Below the pieces are notes generated by a model that was given only the letters and a program-made list of their open reading frames with translations, did no database searches and was not told the origin of the DNA. Positions 10,925 through 22,833 of a stretch of 64,000 nt of DNA are shown here, one piece after another. Both the position numbers and the translations under genes were made by a program. Source of the stretch: Hypomyces perniciosus (lineage: Eukaryota > Ascomycota > Sordariomycetes > Hypocreales > Hypocreaceae); the NCBI GenBank assembly GCA_008477525.1, contig SPDT01000003.1, positions 1,860,001 through 1,924,000 of the forward strand, given 5' to 3'. The first letter of the stretch is position 1; each line of letters begins with the position of its first letter.

Positions 10925-13900
10925 GATTCATTACGCCAAACATGCTCCCCGAAGCTAAGGGTGCTAGGTAATCAAAGCATTCGACCTCTCCTTCTTCCGT
11001 CGTCAAGTCGAAATTTGGGGTAGTGCGTTCGGATTTGAATATTGCCAGGCCGTCACGAATCTGTCGAGCTTCATCACGGAACTTGCTAGCATCAGCTTCT
11101 CCTTGGTCTCTTCGTATCATTGATAGGCGATAGAGAGATCGGGCAACGGTCATTGGATACCAAGACTCCCGGTAACGCAGTGATTTGTTAATGTGGTCAC
11201 TAGTTATATGTCAGAGTTGGTCAGAGTGGCTCATGATTTTCGTTTTCAAAATGGACTCGAAGCAAATGAAATTTAACTCACGCAGCTTTATGTAAACTTC
11301 CCATCTCTTGGTGCACCACTGCAACGGCATAATGACTGTCAAGTGTGTATGGATCACAGTCACCAAGCGTAATCTCTCGCAGAATGAGAGTCCTTCCGTG
11401 TTTCTCGAGGGCCTCCATTGTTGAACCAACACAGAATTGCATGTTACCGAGGATGAAGGAAAACAGCATCGTAGCTCCAGCATTAATGCCCTTGTTGTCT
11501 TCCAACATTTTCCGCGCTTTCCTCATCATATTGATTGCCATGCCCTTCTCGCCTTGATATAAAGCTATATGGGCAAGATTTTTATAGTACTCCGCAAAAG
11601 GAAATGGTGCAGCCTTTTCGGTAGCCCATTTTTGTTTGACTTCGTATGATTTTTCTAAAATGGGATGTGCTAGCTCGAAGTCATTGGACGTCATATAGGC
11701 CCACGCAAGATTGTTGTACGCACTGCCTAAGAGAAGACCATCTGCCATCTTTGCTTCATTCTCTGATAAGCATGCAATATGTCGTTTTCGAAGATCCAAT
11801 ACTCGGCTCATATGCTCCAGAGTCCAGGCAGCTCTCTCGGCTATCTGGTCCGGCGTTCAGCTCGAACGAGGCAATGACCGCAAGAAGGCCGGCGCGGATC
11901 GGATTTGGATCATGCCTGTCAAGAATTTTATCACATATATCCTCAGCCGTTTAAGCATATCCCATGTACAACCTGATGGAATGTTCTTCTCCCAGAGGTA
12001 GCTTCCAACGTCAGAAAATAGCTCCGCAAGTTCGAGAAGGGGACGCAGAGGTCTCTCGGGGATCACAAAATTGTAGTAGAGACTTCACACGTTGCCTATA
12101 TACTTGTCGAATATGGGCCAAAGATGGTTAATAGGATCTCGGTATGGTGATTGTCTAGGCACGATTCTCCGCACGAGTTCAAAGGCTTGACGGAAGCGTG
12201 CTTCTTGGCTGTCGTGATTTTCGTCCAATTTGAAAAGCAGGACTTGCTGCACCGAACGGTGAACCAAGAGAGCAGGAAAGATCGATGATTGGTTCAATAT
12301 TGCATCTTGCGTGTTGGTAATTGGTTTTGCCTGGAACTTGACTAGATGGTGTGATTTCAACTCTTTCTTGATCCGCAACTGACTGTGACATAGTTAGCTG
12401 CCAAGATTGCTTTCCCAGAGCAGCGATGAGGGGACTTACCCAACATTTTGAGAGATACCCAGATGCTGAAGGACTTTTGTCCCTTTGAGGAACACCATAT
12501 CTTCTGGAATTCCGTTGGGGCCTAGAAAGGCTAGACACTCGAGTAAAACACAAACATCTTGGTGTAAGGTATCAAAAGCCAAATCAAAAACCACAGCAAA
12601 GTTACGTTCATAGTGGAACGTGGTCACCGGTTTGTCTTGCCTGTCTGTAATCCAGAATGTGGAACGCTCGCTCCTCTTTCGAATGTTTTCAATGAATTGT
12701 GGTAAAGGACAATGTGTTTGGTTGACTACTCCGGCGGCGTGCGCGATGGCCAAGGGAAGTTCGCCAATTAAGTCTATCACTTCCTCAGCGTCGGCCCTAT
12801 CGGCGGATTTATCGTTCAAGTAGTGGTAGAGTAGATTGACAGCCTCCTCTTTGTTCGTAAATCCTTGAACATGAATACTATGCGTTGTGAGGTCTTGCAT
12901 CTCCGACAGTTGTGTCGTGATGATGATTGAGCCACGTATAGAAGCCGGCAGGTAAGGCTGCAGGGCATCCTTGCTTGTAACATTGTCAAACACTAGAAGC
13001 CAGGTATCTTCTAAATTTTTAATTAGTTTTTGGTCAAGGTTTTGAAGCAATCGGTGACAACGAACCGGTATTCCCCAGCCAATGCCGCGCCAGCGAGATA
13101 TTTTGGTCTCGGCCCCCAATGCATGAATCTGGGGCAACTGTAGTGGCAATCGAGGCGAATGAGTTTGCCAACTCTTCGTCGTACTCCGAATGAACCCAGA
13201 ACACATAGCTGAAGGACTCCCAAAAGCGATAGGTATACTCCAAGGCTAGTGACGTCTTGCCGCTGCCTCCAATCCCATGCAAAGAACACGACTGCCGGCG
13301 GTTATTGGGCTTCAGGTAAGAATGAAGCAGATCCAGCTGGCTTTCGAGACCAAAAAACCTATCATTTTTCAGCAACATGTCGGGGCTCAATGATGTTCCA
13401 ACTTTGACAGGTGGCGAAATTGGTCTGTGTCCCTTGACGATTATCTCGCGGGTGAGAAAATCCACTTCGGCCAGGAAATCAACTCCGTGGCGTCGAAGTG
13501 TTGATTCCAAAACAGTAATCCCCTTTAGGAAATTTGTTTTTGGCAATAAAGCTTTCAAAAAATTCTCTGCCACATTCGTTAGGATGTTCACTTATGCTGG
13601 GAAAGGTCGGAGTTTACTCAGTGGTCTGTTGAGCAAATACTGTCTGGTGTCCAATAGAAAGGTAATATAACTGTTAACAAGATCAAGTGTAATGGACCTC
13701 AGTTTGGTACCTTTGGGAAATAAATCCAAGTAGCTCTTGAAGTTCGGCAGCAAGCTGGTTATATCACTCAGTATCGTTGTCACTTTGTCAAGAGTCGCAG
13801 TTGCGCTTTGTAAGGCCTGCTGAGGCGCTTAGCAAAATGCTCTGGCAACAATGAATGAAGTTGTAACTGTAGGAGACTGCGTTACCAAGGGGTACAGTAC

Positions 13901-14215
13901 TTGAAGAACAGCAAGAATAGAGCACCAGACTAGTGCTGGCGCGTTACCTGTTAGAGAGGAGGGAGAGACTCCGCATATCACGGTCCCCAAGTCTCTCACA
14001 AATCTGAACGTAGGCTGCAATTTCTCCAGGTAGACCATGAACTTGGAGTTTCTATGCGACTCGTGCAGGGACTTGAGATGCGCATTGAAGGTTTTGATAT
14101 CCATGGTTTTCATGACCTCATCGTGCACCTCCTTTCCAAGACGTTGCATGTGCTGTTTCAACGCCGCCTGCCACAACTGAGTCAACTCATCCGGTGAATC
14201 TGACAAGTCGACCAT
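10890..14215 (-). pseudogene. decayed NB-ARC-TPR STAND (NLR-like) gene
   Basis: From ATG 14215: a helical N-terminal region of the fungal STAND type, NB-ARC P-loop GIGGSGKTS at about 13260-13290, Walker B WLLVFDNV at about 12985-13005, a STAND winged-helix region to about 12440, then TPR-like repeats (for example AYNNLAWAYM) to 10890. Likely introns: 13011-13065 (donor GTTCGT, branch CTAAT), 12386-12437 (GTAAGT...CACAG) and about 11209-11283 (GTGAGT...ACTAG); each restores the frame. Defects not explained by splicing: stops at 13829-13831, 13592-13594 and 12085-12087, all in one frame with the flanking coding sequence, and a short out-of-frame segment near 11850-11960 bounded by two opposite frame changes. 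It is probably no longer translated in full. Confidence 0.8.
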
Positions 14216-14867
14216 GTTCGGCGTTAAAGGAGGGGTTTTAGAGAGTACAGAAAGAAGCGTCTCGCTTAAGCCGCGGGAAGAGTGAAAGTGGCATAGAGAG
14301 TGAAATCTGAGGGAGTCCAAGCTGACAAGCAGTTCCGATCGCAGTATGTACTCCTCAGTAGGAGATGCATATCTTCTCTCGAACTGTGGTGGGTAAGTTG
14401 GGTAGGCTGGTCCAAATAGGGGGTTCGACGCGATTTGGGGGGGCTGAGCGTAAGCAGCAGGCCTGAATATCTTTGGTCAAAGTTCCGGAGTGGACATTGG
14501 TCATGATACGATCATATAGTATCACAGGCTCGGACCATTGACGCACTAGTCCACTACTGGGGGATTGTCTCACAGGTCTTGGGTTACATGTATTAGACGA
14601 TGTGCTGGTGGAAGAGGCGCGAGTGCCTTGGCACGAGTATGTGCTACAGCCCAGGCTGTCCAACTGGCTCACTCCAACATCTCTTACGTACGGAGTACAT
14701 CTCACGCGTCCAGCTCTGAAATACATCCCGGAAGGGTTGTATACTTGTTTTGCTTGTATAACTGGAGCAAGATCGTCACGTCTAGAAAGCGAATTCATTC
14801 CGTTGCCTAATGTGCTACCTAAGGTAACTGCGCACCTCTTGTCTAGGGGTCGACCCGTAACCTACAT

Positions 14868-15718
14868 CTACAGACGGTGGGAATCTAACTTATTATTCGC
14901 AATCTGATCTGCCAGCGCTTCAATATACCTCCCCAGTATCTCAACTCCAGCTTTGAGATCCTCATCAGATCTTCCAGGGGGCACATGAATGAACGCCACG
15001 TTGAGCAGAGCATCACGCCTGTAACCCTCAGCCAACGAGCTGTAGAAAAACCATTCACACAAGTTGTGCCCAGCATTCACAGACATGCGCATCTTGTGAT
15101 GCTGCTCATTTGTCAGTCATCTAGCATTCTCTCAAAAGGAATAGCATATGTAAGCACATGCTGGCAGGGCAGCGTGTGTCACCTTCTCGGCGGCTTCAAT
15201 GTCTAAGTCTGGGCTCAACTCCGCCGGACAGCTATCAAAGCGTCCACTAGGCTTGTAGTCATCGGGGTTAGGGAGGTTGCCGCAGTTGTCGGGGTGAACA
15301 TAGCCGTCTCTCCGCGCAAAGCTCTCAAAGCAATAATTGGGCTCTCGAGTGCGCATTCCCAAGTGTACCATGAGTTGTACCTCGATATGCTCTCCGGGCT
15401 TGGCCAAGGGGTCGTAAAGCGAGGCATTACCGTTCCACATGCCCTGGACGATTTCCCTCGAGGCTTCGTACTCGGCTGGTAGGTTGGGAATCACCTTGAG
15501 GATTTTGATATCGGATTTACCTTCTCGAGAGAAGGAGTCTGGCAGAGCATCTTTAAGCACAGCGGCCGAGTTGTAGTCGAGACCGGAATTGTACAATTGA
15601 ATCCTCGTCAGCTCAAAGCGATTTTTGGGAGGTATGAGGGAATAAATAGTACCCCGCCTCCAGTGATGCCAACAAGGAAGTTCCCTCCTGAGCCTAGGGT
15701 GAGTTGCTGCGTGGTCAT
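14868..15718 (-). CDS. pyroglutamyl peptidase I-like (C15) gene, 5' end unresolved
   Basis: The readable part is exon 15596-15183, intron 15182-15093 (GTGACA...CACAAG, branch CTGAC) and exon 15092-14868. The first exon holds VQLMVHLGMR and FARRDGYVHPDNCGNLP, matching the region before the catalytic centre of C15 peptidases. The second holds SVNAGHNLCEWFFYSSL, where the Cys is the likely nucleophile, and FIHVPP with the likely catalytic His. C15 enzymes remove N-terminal pyroglutamate. An ATG at 15718 opens a short frame that ends at about 15610 and does not join the downstream frame, so either an upstream intron was missed or the N-terminus, including the usual TGFGPF motif, is lost. I cannot see that motif, and the gene may be a relic. 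Confidence 0.6.
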
Positions 15719-15859
15719 GGTGATAGGTAGGCGATTCAATGAAGGCTGTTGAGAGAGAGTTCTTCTTCTCATAGTCGTTTGGACTGGCGAGTAGGGCAGA
15801 AGACCGCCAACCGCAACCGCAGGATGAGTAAACTAGCGTAGCGTAGCCTGACCATTGAC

Positions 15860-16420
15860 TTCGTCCTAGATCAAAGTCCCGCCTCAGTTTTGAACAGGGT
15901 CAAAATGCAATTTAAGGATGAGGCAGACCAGTTGCTCCAAGGACGAGTGCGAGTGGTCAAGTACGGCATTCCCAAACTGCTTCCAAGACTCATGCTGATA
16001 GCAATGACGCAGTGTTTGGCGACCAATTGTCAGTGTCATAGGCGATTGGCCGCTTGCGCTATGTGATGGAACTACAGTCGATCCACACGACCTGGTTGAG
16101 ACGGACCACATACAGCGCAAATACACAGGGCCTGCCATGTACTCCCTTCACAATCCCAAGCACAAATACTATTACCTTGGCGGCCAGCAAATGGACGAAG
16201 TTCTCATCTTCAAATACTTCGATTCCAAACAGGGGGTCTGTCCCTGTGAGTCTTGAAATGAACAAATGACTTTCACCGCCATTCATCTGACCACTTGAGG
16301 CTTGCAGACGCGCCCCATGCTGCGTTTAGAGACCCAGTTCAGCGACCGAATGGTCAGCCCCGAAAGAGCATCGAGGTTCGATGTTTGGTGTTTAGTCGAC
16401 CGGAACACCTGACTGCATGA
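15860..16420 (+). pseudogene. 5'-truncated CmcJ/asaB-type oxidoreductase relic
   Basis: Three exons, 15860-15960, 16013-16245 and 16308-16420, splice into about 148 residues through introns of 52 bp (GTACGG...CGCAG) and 62 bp (GTGAGT...TTGCAG). The product contains VNVWRPI, DWPLALCD, VDPHDLVETD, YSLHNPKHKYYYL, DEVLIFKYFDS, APHAAF and SIEVRCLVF. These are the ordered signatures of the CmcJ/NvfI/asaB family (GA4 desaturase-like hydroxylase/methyltransferase proteins of fungal secondary metabolism). The upstream sequence has a stop and no start ATG, so the N-terminal third is missing, and the promoter side is shared with the peptidase gene on the other strand. Intact splice sites and frame suggest recent truncation. 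Confidence 0.65.
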
Positions 16421-16925
16421 TTTCCCCATCGAGACGAGTAGTCATGAACCTCACAACCTAAAGCTCAAGTCAGCCGAGAATCTCACAAGTACACTAGTTT
16501 CCAAATAGGACAGGTCTTTCAGCATTTTGTCTGATGGCGTTTCAGTGGCTGGGGAATAAGGGTTTAGGGGAGGGATTACTTGCCAGTGATGCAACAATGG
16601 AAATGCATGTTAAGCTTACAAAGAGTGCTTCCCCTCTACCAAAGTTCCATCGTTGGCTTGCCGAGAGCAATGATTAGATAGGACAAGTTCAATTTCTTCA
16701 AGGATGAGGCTGAACAGAACAGAACGGTATTGTTCTATAGTGGTCTTCAATTTGCAGTAACTAAGGTATGCTCTAACAATATGGCCGACCAATCTCTTTG
16801 TCATACTTGCAGCATAGTGTAATTCATCGTAACCACGTGATGCGGCTCGTTAAGCAACGTCTGTAGTCCCAGTCAGTTTCCATCCTATCAGATAGCTCCG
16901 TGTACGGCGTCCTTGAAGAACCACA

Positions 16926-17835
16926 TTACTGCTTCTTCAGTGCTTCAATGCCCTCCGTCGGCCTTGGTCCTCCCTGACTCCTCCTCTCTTCCTCGGCGCC
17001 GCTCGCCTTCCACGCACTCAGAATCAGGTTCACAATGTGATCCACGCCCACATCCTTCTTCACCTGGGCAAACACAGTCGGTCCTCCCTCTCGCATCTTC
17101 CTCGCATCCCGCTCCATAACACCCAGATCCGCACCCACAGCCTCAGCCAAATCCGTCTTATTCACCACGAGTAAATCACTCTGGGTAATGCCCGGACCGC
17201 CCTTTCTCGGCACCTTGTCGCCACCACTCACGTCAATGACGTAGATGATGAAGTCGGCGAGTTCACGACTGTAGTTGGCAGCTAGGTTGTCACCTCCAGA
17301 CTCGATGAGCAGGAGGTCCGAGTTGAATTCTGTGTGGAGATCCTCCAGGGCGGCGAGGTTGGCGGAGATGTCTTCGCGCACAGCGGCGTGCGGGCAGCCA
17401 CCGGTTTCGATGGCACGGATACGCTCGGGGGGGAGGGCGGCATGGCGGGTGAGGAATTCGGCGTCTTCGCGAGTGAAGATGTCGTTGGTGACGGCGGCGA
17501 GGGAGTACTTTTCACGGAGGGCGAGGCAGAGGGCCAGCATCAAAGCCGTCTTGCCGGAGCCAACGGGACTATCCGAATCATAGAGTTCAGTAACAGCTTT
17601 CTTGGTCGATATGGAGGGCGAATATCGAGTAGTTGGAGCACATAGGAGCTACGTACCCGCCAATTCCAACTGTGAACGCTCGCTCGGACCAGACACGGCC
17701 CTCTATGATGGGCATCTCGCGACCAATGTAGCTGCCTGGTCCATCGAGGATCTCGTGTGAGTGGCCATGCTCCTGGGCAGAGAACCCATCGTGGGAGTGG
17801 CTTGCGCCCCCTTCATGCGAATGTGAGTGTGACAT
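16926..17835 (-). CDS. ureG: urease accessory GTPase UreG
   Basis: Two exons, 17835-17657 and 17568-16926, give 273 residues; the 87-bp intron (17569-17656, GTACGT...GATAG) falls inside the P-loop, and splicing yields GGPVGSGKT. The N-terminus is His-rich ([10 protein letters not shown], then HDG and HGHSH), as in nickel-handling UreG proteins of fungi and plants. Further signatures are [12 protein letters not shown], the [13 protein letters not shown] metal-binding CPH motif, [26 protein letters not shown] and the guanine-specificity motif NKTD. UreG hydrolyses GTP during nickel delivery to urease, in complex with UreD and UreF, in the cytosol. The gene looks intact and normal in length. Confidence 0.97.
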
Positions 17836-18359
17836 ATCGACCCGCGCACAGAGAGTCGATATTAATAGGACGATTTAGTGCAGTCTCCCAGGTGAAGTTA
17901 AGAAGGCCTGATGCCTATGAGGGTCAAAGATAAGAAGACGAGGGAGGGGTTGCTGTTAAGGCGCAGATAGCTGGGCTACTAGTCTGGATACCTACTAGGG
18001 AGGTCTCAGGCTAATATGAAGTTGGTTAAGTCGCGATCTGGAGCCGCATCAAGCTTTGGGGGCTTCCTTCCATATCGAACTAGCTCTAACGGATTAATAA
18101 TTATTAATGGTGCTCTTGAATTCAGTTAAATTCAGTCCCACTGTCCGAGATATCATCAACTCTCCATGATAGGACATACCTTGGAGCAACGAAGCTGGTG
18201 GTTGATGGGGAATTTCTTCTTGTTTTGCGTCATGAGATGATGTACTTTGTACAATAGTACATACACACGGATCTATAATTACATTTCGTCCAGGCCAATC
18301 AGCTCGAGTCCATCTGTTATCGCAGGCCGACATGTCTTTCGCCCAAACCCCTGTTCGTT

Positions 18360-19569
18360 TTACTGTGGACTCGCAGGTGATGGTGACGGGTTCTCTGGGG
18401 ACACGATAGATGATGAAGCTGGGACCTCGGTCACGCCAGCATTGTCCAGTGCAACCTCCTTCTTCTTCGCCATGAACTCGCCGATCTTTTCCAATAGCTC
18501 GGCCGAAAGCTCCGGTTCGCCGTGTGCCGCACGCAGCTCCCGATGCTTCTCGTGGAACTCGTCCAATGGTGTTTGCATGGACTTCAGAGCCTCCTGTCGT
18601 CCCTTCTTCGCAGCCTCTTCAATCTCCTTCTGTGCGATATACCAGGCCTCGTGTCGTGTTCGGAATCTTGAGTACTTGTTTCGAAGTTCGTCAATCACTG
18701 AATCCGGCATTGGCGGTGACAGCAGGCTGTAGTAGAATGTTCGGTCTTCGACTTGCTCGCGGACAGTATCGGCAGCCGTTGTCTCAAATTGGGGCACCTC
18801 AACCTCCGGCCAGGGAATCACAACGTTGAGCCCGGGAACCACCCGATCCCACTTCTTGCCGTACTGCCAGCGGTCGAGGGACATGTTGGGAGATTGCATG
18901 TTCGGGGGAACAGCCTTGAGCTGATTTATGATGACATCTCTGGTAACTCCCGTCTCTGGATTCGTCAATGGGTACACAAGGCGAACGGAGTCGACGGAGA
19001 GCGGGATCGGCTCAATTCGGCCAGGAATGCTTTCAAACTGGCCAACGACGGGGGCCTAGATAGCAGTCTCAGTCAAGGTTCTTCACTCAGGTGGAATGTG
19101 TCATGTCACCTACCCGGTGGTGGTTTTCCAACGTCACAGACCCCGTCTCTAGCTGAATCGACTTGATGCGATCAATCTTCCCCTTGTCCGGACCGTCCTG
19201 AATAACTACCCGATCCCCAACAGCAAGATTCAGCTGCTTGGCACCACCAGCCCACACACATCGCTGATCGACCAATTTGGGGTGTACTTGATTCAGTCCG
19301 AAGTGGGACCAATCTCGTCTCACATTTTCCTTCATGACACCGTAGTTGTTGAAGCCGAGATCTCGCTTGGGAGCCAAAGGCCCCAGTTCCCAATCCTCTT
19401 TCCGGGCTTTTCGGGCATCTTTAATGTTCTGGCGAACCTCTGCGACTGCGCTGCGCAGGGCATATCGGTTTCGCAGCTTGGAGTCGACGTTATCCTGGTC
19501 CATTTGATGTTTTGCGCGGCGAGATGCCTGGCGCTGGGCCTGGGCCACTCGCTTCACGAGCTTCTGCAT
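18360..19569 (-). CDS. mitochondrial large-subunit ribosomal protein uL24m
   Basis: Two exons, 19569-19114 and 19055-18360, with a phase-0 58-bp intron (GTAGGT...TCTAG) give 383 residues. The start ATG at 19569 begins MQKLVKRV. The central part carries the KOW motif (VGDRVVIQDGPDKGKIDRIKSI), diagnostic of L24/L26 proteins. The N-terminus is basic and Arg/Gln-rich, suited to a mitochondrial targeting signal, and there is a long C-terminal extension with a predicted helical, Glu/Lys-rich end, as in fungal MRPL40. It would sit in the mitochondrial 54S subunit near the exit tunnel. Confidence 0.88.
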
Positions 19570-19599
19570 GGCTGGCGGCAACCAATCGGTGAGTCAACG

Positions 19600-21589
19600 G
19601 GAATTTTCGACTATAAATCGCAGCCCATTGAGCAGACTTGGGCGCTGTTGGCGTCGCGATGTCGTGAAGACCAGTTGGTGATGCTCGTGGAACGATTTGC
19701 TGGTGTTCAGAATTCTCAATCCCGATTGAGCTAGCGCAGAACGAACTAGCGCCGCATAGAACCGTGCACTGCTATGTTATACATACTGTGCCTTGGCCGC
19801 CCGGCTTTGTGCAGCCCACAGTGCAGAAATTGGCCACTCATGAACGCCCTCTATTTCAGCTAGGGCAGTCATTGCGATGCAAACACGGGGTCATCTTTAC
19901 TTTGGTCAAACAAATTCTTGCTCAGCAGACTAAAATTATACGAAAGTTGGGGCTATCTGCCTGGGCCAAGCGCCGGAAGAAGCAATCAGGTGTGCTGCTA
20001 CCAAGCTATCGATGCAAGGTGGACACAACAAGGTCGAGGCCCAGGACCACAGGCCTGTCGTGCTGTTTCAGACTTTCAGCAGGCGTTGGCGTTTAATCAA
20101 TTCATGAGACCAGCGGAGGCAGACTTCTCCCAGACTCGGCGTCCTTGGAAGCCATGACGAGTCACCGGAATCACTAGTCAGATGCGATATTGGGTACGGA
20201 GTAGGAGTAGTACAAAGACATGTTGCCTAGTAGTACGAAGTACTCCGTAGTGTTGGACATTATATCGCGTGATTCATTGTTATAGGCAATTGATGCTCTT
20301 GCATGTACGAGGCAGAATGTACTTCGTATAACTAGTAGTGCTGCTCACAACATGGAAGTCCTAGACGCCCAGTGGTATCATGTAGGACTTTAGGCGGGAG
20401 GTTTTGCCGCCCAGATCCATAACCAGTCATGTCAGGAGGCGCACAACTCGTGTCACCCTAGGCTTCGGGAAGCGGTCTGGCCTGGGGGGTGATGACATGA
20501 TTGTTCCTATGTATCTAAAGTCCGGGAGTTGTGTCAACAGTGGCTGGTGAGGTTTATGTTTATCAACCATGAGGAATGTAAGACATCCATGTCTCAAGAT
20601 ACCCTATTCCATCTTCAAACGTCACGGTTGACACGTACATGATAACTGGAATAAGAAAGAACACGGAGAAATAAAGCATCGGCTATGAAGTACTAGTAAT
20701 AAATAAAACATTAAAGCTTATGTGATAGAATACATCGCTTTGATCCGTGAACATCTGAATATGAATTCTCCCCATGATGTGATATGTGATGCGTAGCGTG
20801 AATCACCGTTTTCAGAATATCGAGGTCGTCAGCTCCTCATCTCGCATCGTCATTGTCTCGGGGGGAGTGAATCTGACATACTCCGTACGGAGTGCGCAAT
20901 TCCTAGTAGCGGATACTTGGAGCGACAGTGAAAAAAACACACAAACCTAGCTGTATCTCACCTTATCGTGCTTGTACCTCCTCAGCCACCTCCTGCTGTA
21001 GGTACCAGGTACTGCGCTTCCAGGGTGCTGATGACTGCTTTTGTAGCGGTCAGTTGTGCTGTAATGCCTAAAGCTCAGTGCTAATCGGGGGCAGCTAGGG
21101 CATCTAGGGGGAGTCTGGAGGCTGGGATGATCCTGCGTGCGCCGACTAAGCCACGCCTCCTAATTGCTGTGACAAGAAAACAAGCCTCATGGCCGCGGAA
21201 ATTGTTTGTTGCCTCAGGACACACTGTGAACCGTTGTCCAGGTAAACGCCACTGCGCACAAGTACCCTTTAGTGCATGTGCACAGCGGAAAGATACCTTG
21301 GCGGTCCTGGCCTTCAGCTGCGCCTCATTCCTCGTCTGGCCAGGCCGCCCCAAAAAGCACTGTAGTCCCCCAGGCCAGGGAGGGAGTTATCTCCCCCCAG
21401 TAGCAGCCGCCGCCAAAAGCCCGGCCCAGCACCAGCTATACTCTCTTCCGTCACAACCCCCTTCTGACGTCCGTCTTCTTTCTTCCTTTCATTCCATCGC
21501 CATCCGCCATCTCCCAACGTCTGAGACTCTCTGCTTTCATCTTCACCAGCTGCAGCCTCCAATCCTCCGAATCACCACCCACAGACACT
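19600..21589. other. long intergenic region with rhoA 5' leader
   Basis: No gene seen. It holds several copies of the short TACGGAGTA/TACTCCGTA motif (about 20193-20250 and 20878-20895). The last 200 bp before 21590 are pyrimidine-rich (CT-rich), typical of the leader of strongly expressed fungal genes. Confidence 0.5.
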
Positions 21590-22833
21590 ATGGCTGAGAT
21601 CCGCCGAAAGCTCGTCATCGTCGGCGATGGTGCCTGCGGTAAAACCTGCTTGTTGATGTGAGTGCTCGTGGTTTGATAGTGATGCTACGTTGGTCCTTGG
21701 CTGTGCCTCAAACGGCCATCGACCAACGCGGGATGCAATCCATCACGCCTTCATTTCCTCTCCAGCACGATGGCTAACTGATTTACTCCAGTGTCTTCTC
21801 CAAGGGCGCTTTCCCTGAGGTACGAATTGTCGAGATCGGCATCCCCTTTTTCATCTGTCCCCCGTGTCCAGTAGTCGCCGCCAAGCACTACCCCAAAACA
21901 CCTCCGCCATGTGAATCAATCGCCCGTTCGACCACGTGCGAGCAGCGTCCATCGAAGCATCTCCTCCAAGGCACTGTATCGACATCTGTGCAGAGCATGA
22001 TTGATTGCCAATTCCCTGGTGATGGATGCGTGATCAGTCTGCCTCGGCTTAGCGAGTCGAGACAAAGTCACGGGTATCCTATCGACACGCCATCCATGCA
22101 ATCGACGACAAAAACCACATCTGCATCAACATCATTCCCATGACTCACGCTCAAATACTGCAAAAACATTGCCGGTGTAACTCGATACTGACTGTACTAT
22201 TAGGTCTACGTCCCCACCGTCTTCGAGAACTATGTCGCCGATGTCCAGGTCGATAACAAGCACGTCGAGCTGGCCCTGTGGGATACGGCTGGTCAGGAAG
22301 ATTATGACCGTCTCCGTCCCCTCTCCTACCCCGATTCGCACGTTATCCTTATTTGCTTCGCTATCGACTCCCCCGATTCCCTGGACAACGTTCTTGAGAA
22401 GGTACATCAAACACCCTATCTGTCATTTCTGCAAATAAGCGTGATGCTGACGCGTTTTGTCCCTTGTAGTGGATCTCTGAGGTTGTGCACTTCTGTGCCG
22501 GCCTTCCCATCATTCTGGTCGGCTGCAAGTCTGATCTTCGAGACGACCCCAACACCATCGAGGCCCTGCGGGCAACCAACCAGAAGCCGGTTTCCACTGC
22601 TGATGTAAGTACCACACCTCGCTGGGTAGCTCTAGAGTACAGTAGAGCTAATGCTTGTCTTTTCAAATCACTAGGGTGAGGCTGTTGCCAAGAAGATCGG
22701 CGCCTACAAGTACCTGGAGTGTTCTGCCCGAACCAGCACGGGTGTTCGCGACGTTTTCGAGCACGCCACCCGTGCTGCTCTCATGTCGCGCACCAGCCGC
22801 AAGAGCAGCCACAAGAAGTGCCTTGTGCTGTAA
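21590..22833 (+). CDS. rhoA: Rho-family GTPase, Rho1 type
   Basis: Five exons, 21590-21657, 21792-21819, 22204-22401, 22470-22604 and 22675-22833, give 195 residues. All small-GTPase boxes are present: GDGACGKT (P-loop), YVPTVFENY (switch I), [17 protein letters not shown] (switch II), GCKSDL (TKxD-type box), ECSA (SAK box), then a basic tail and CLVL. The last Leu predicts geranylgeranylation and membrane anchoring. Rho1 proteins control beta-1,3-glucan synthase, protein kinase C and actin polarity. Exon 2 is only 28 nt, and intron 2 is 384 bp, long for this genome. Rho1 versus a close paralogue cannot be settled without alignment. Confidence 0.93.

Noticed and set aside
13011..13065. Frameshift in the NB-ARC gene between P-loop and Walker B
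   Set aside because: A 55-bp intron (GTTCGT, branch CTAAT, TTTAG) restores the frame and yields a continuous NTEDTWLLVFDNV.
21916..22101. Minus-strand ORF inside the rhoA intron
   Set aside because: Short, without domain or splice context; an intron shadow.
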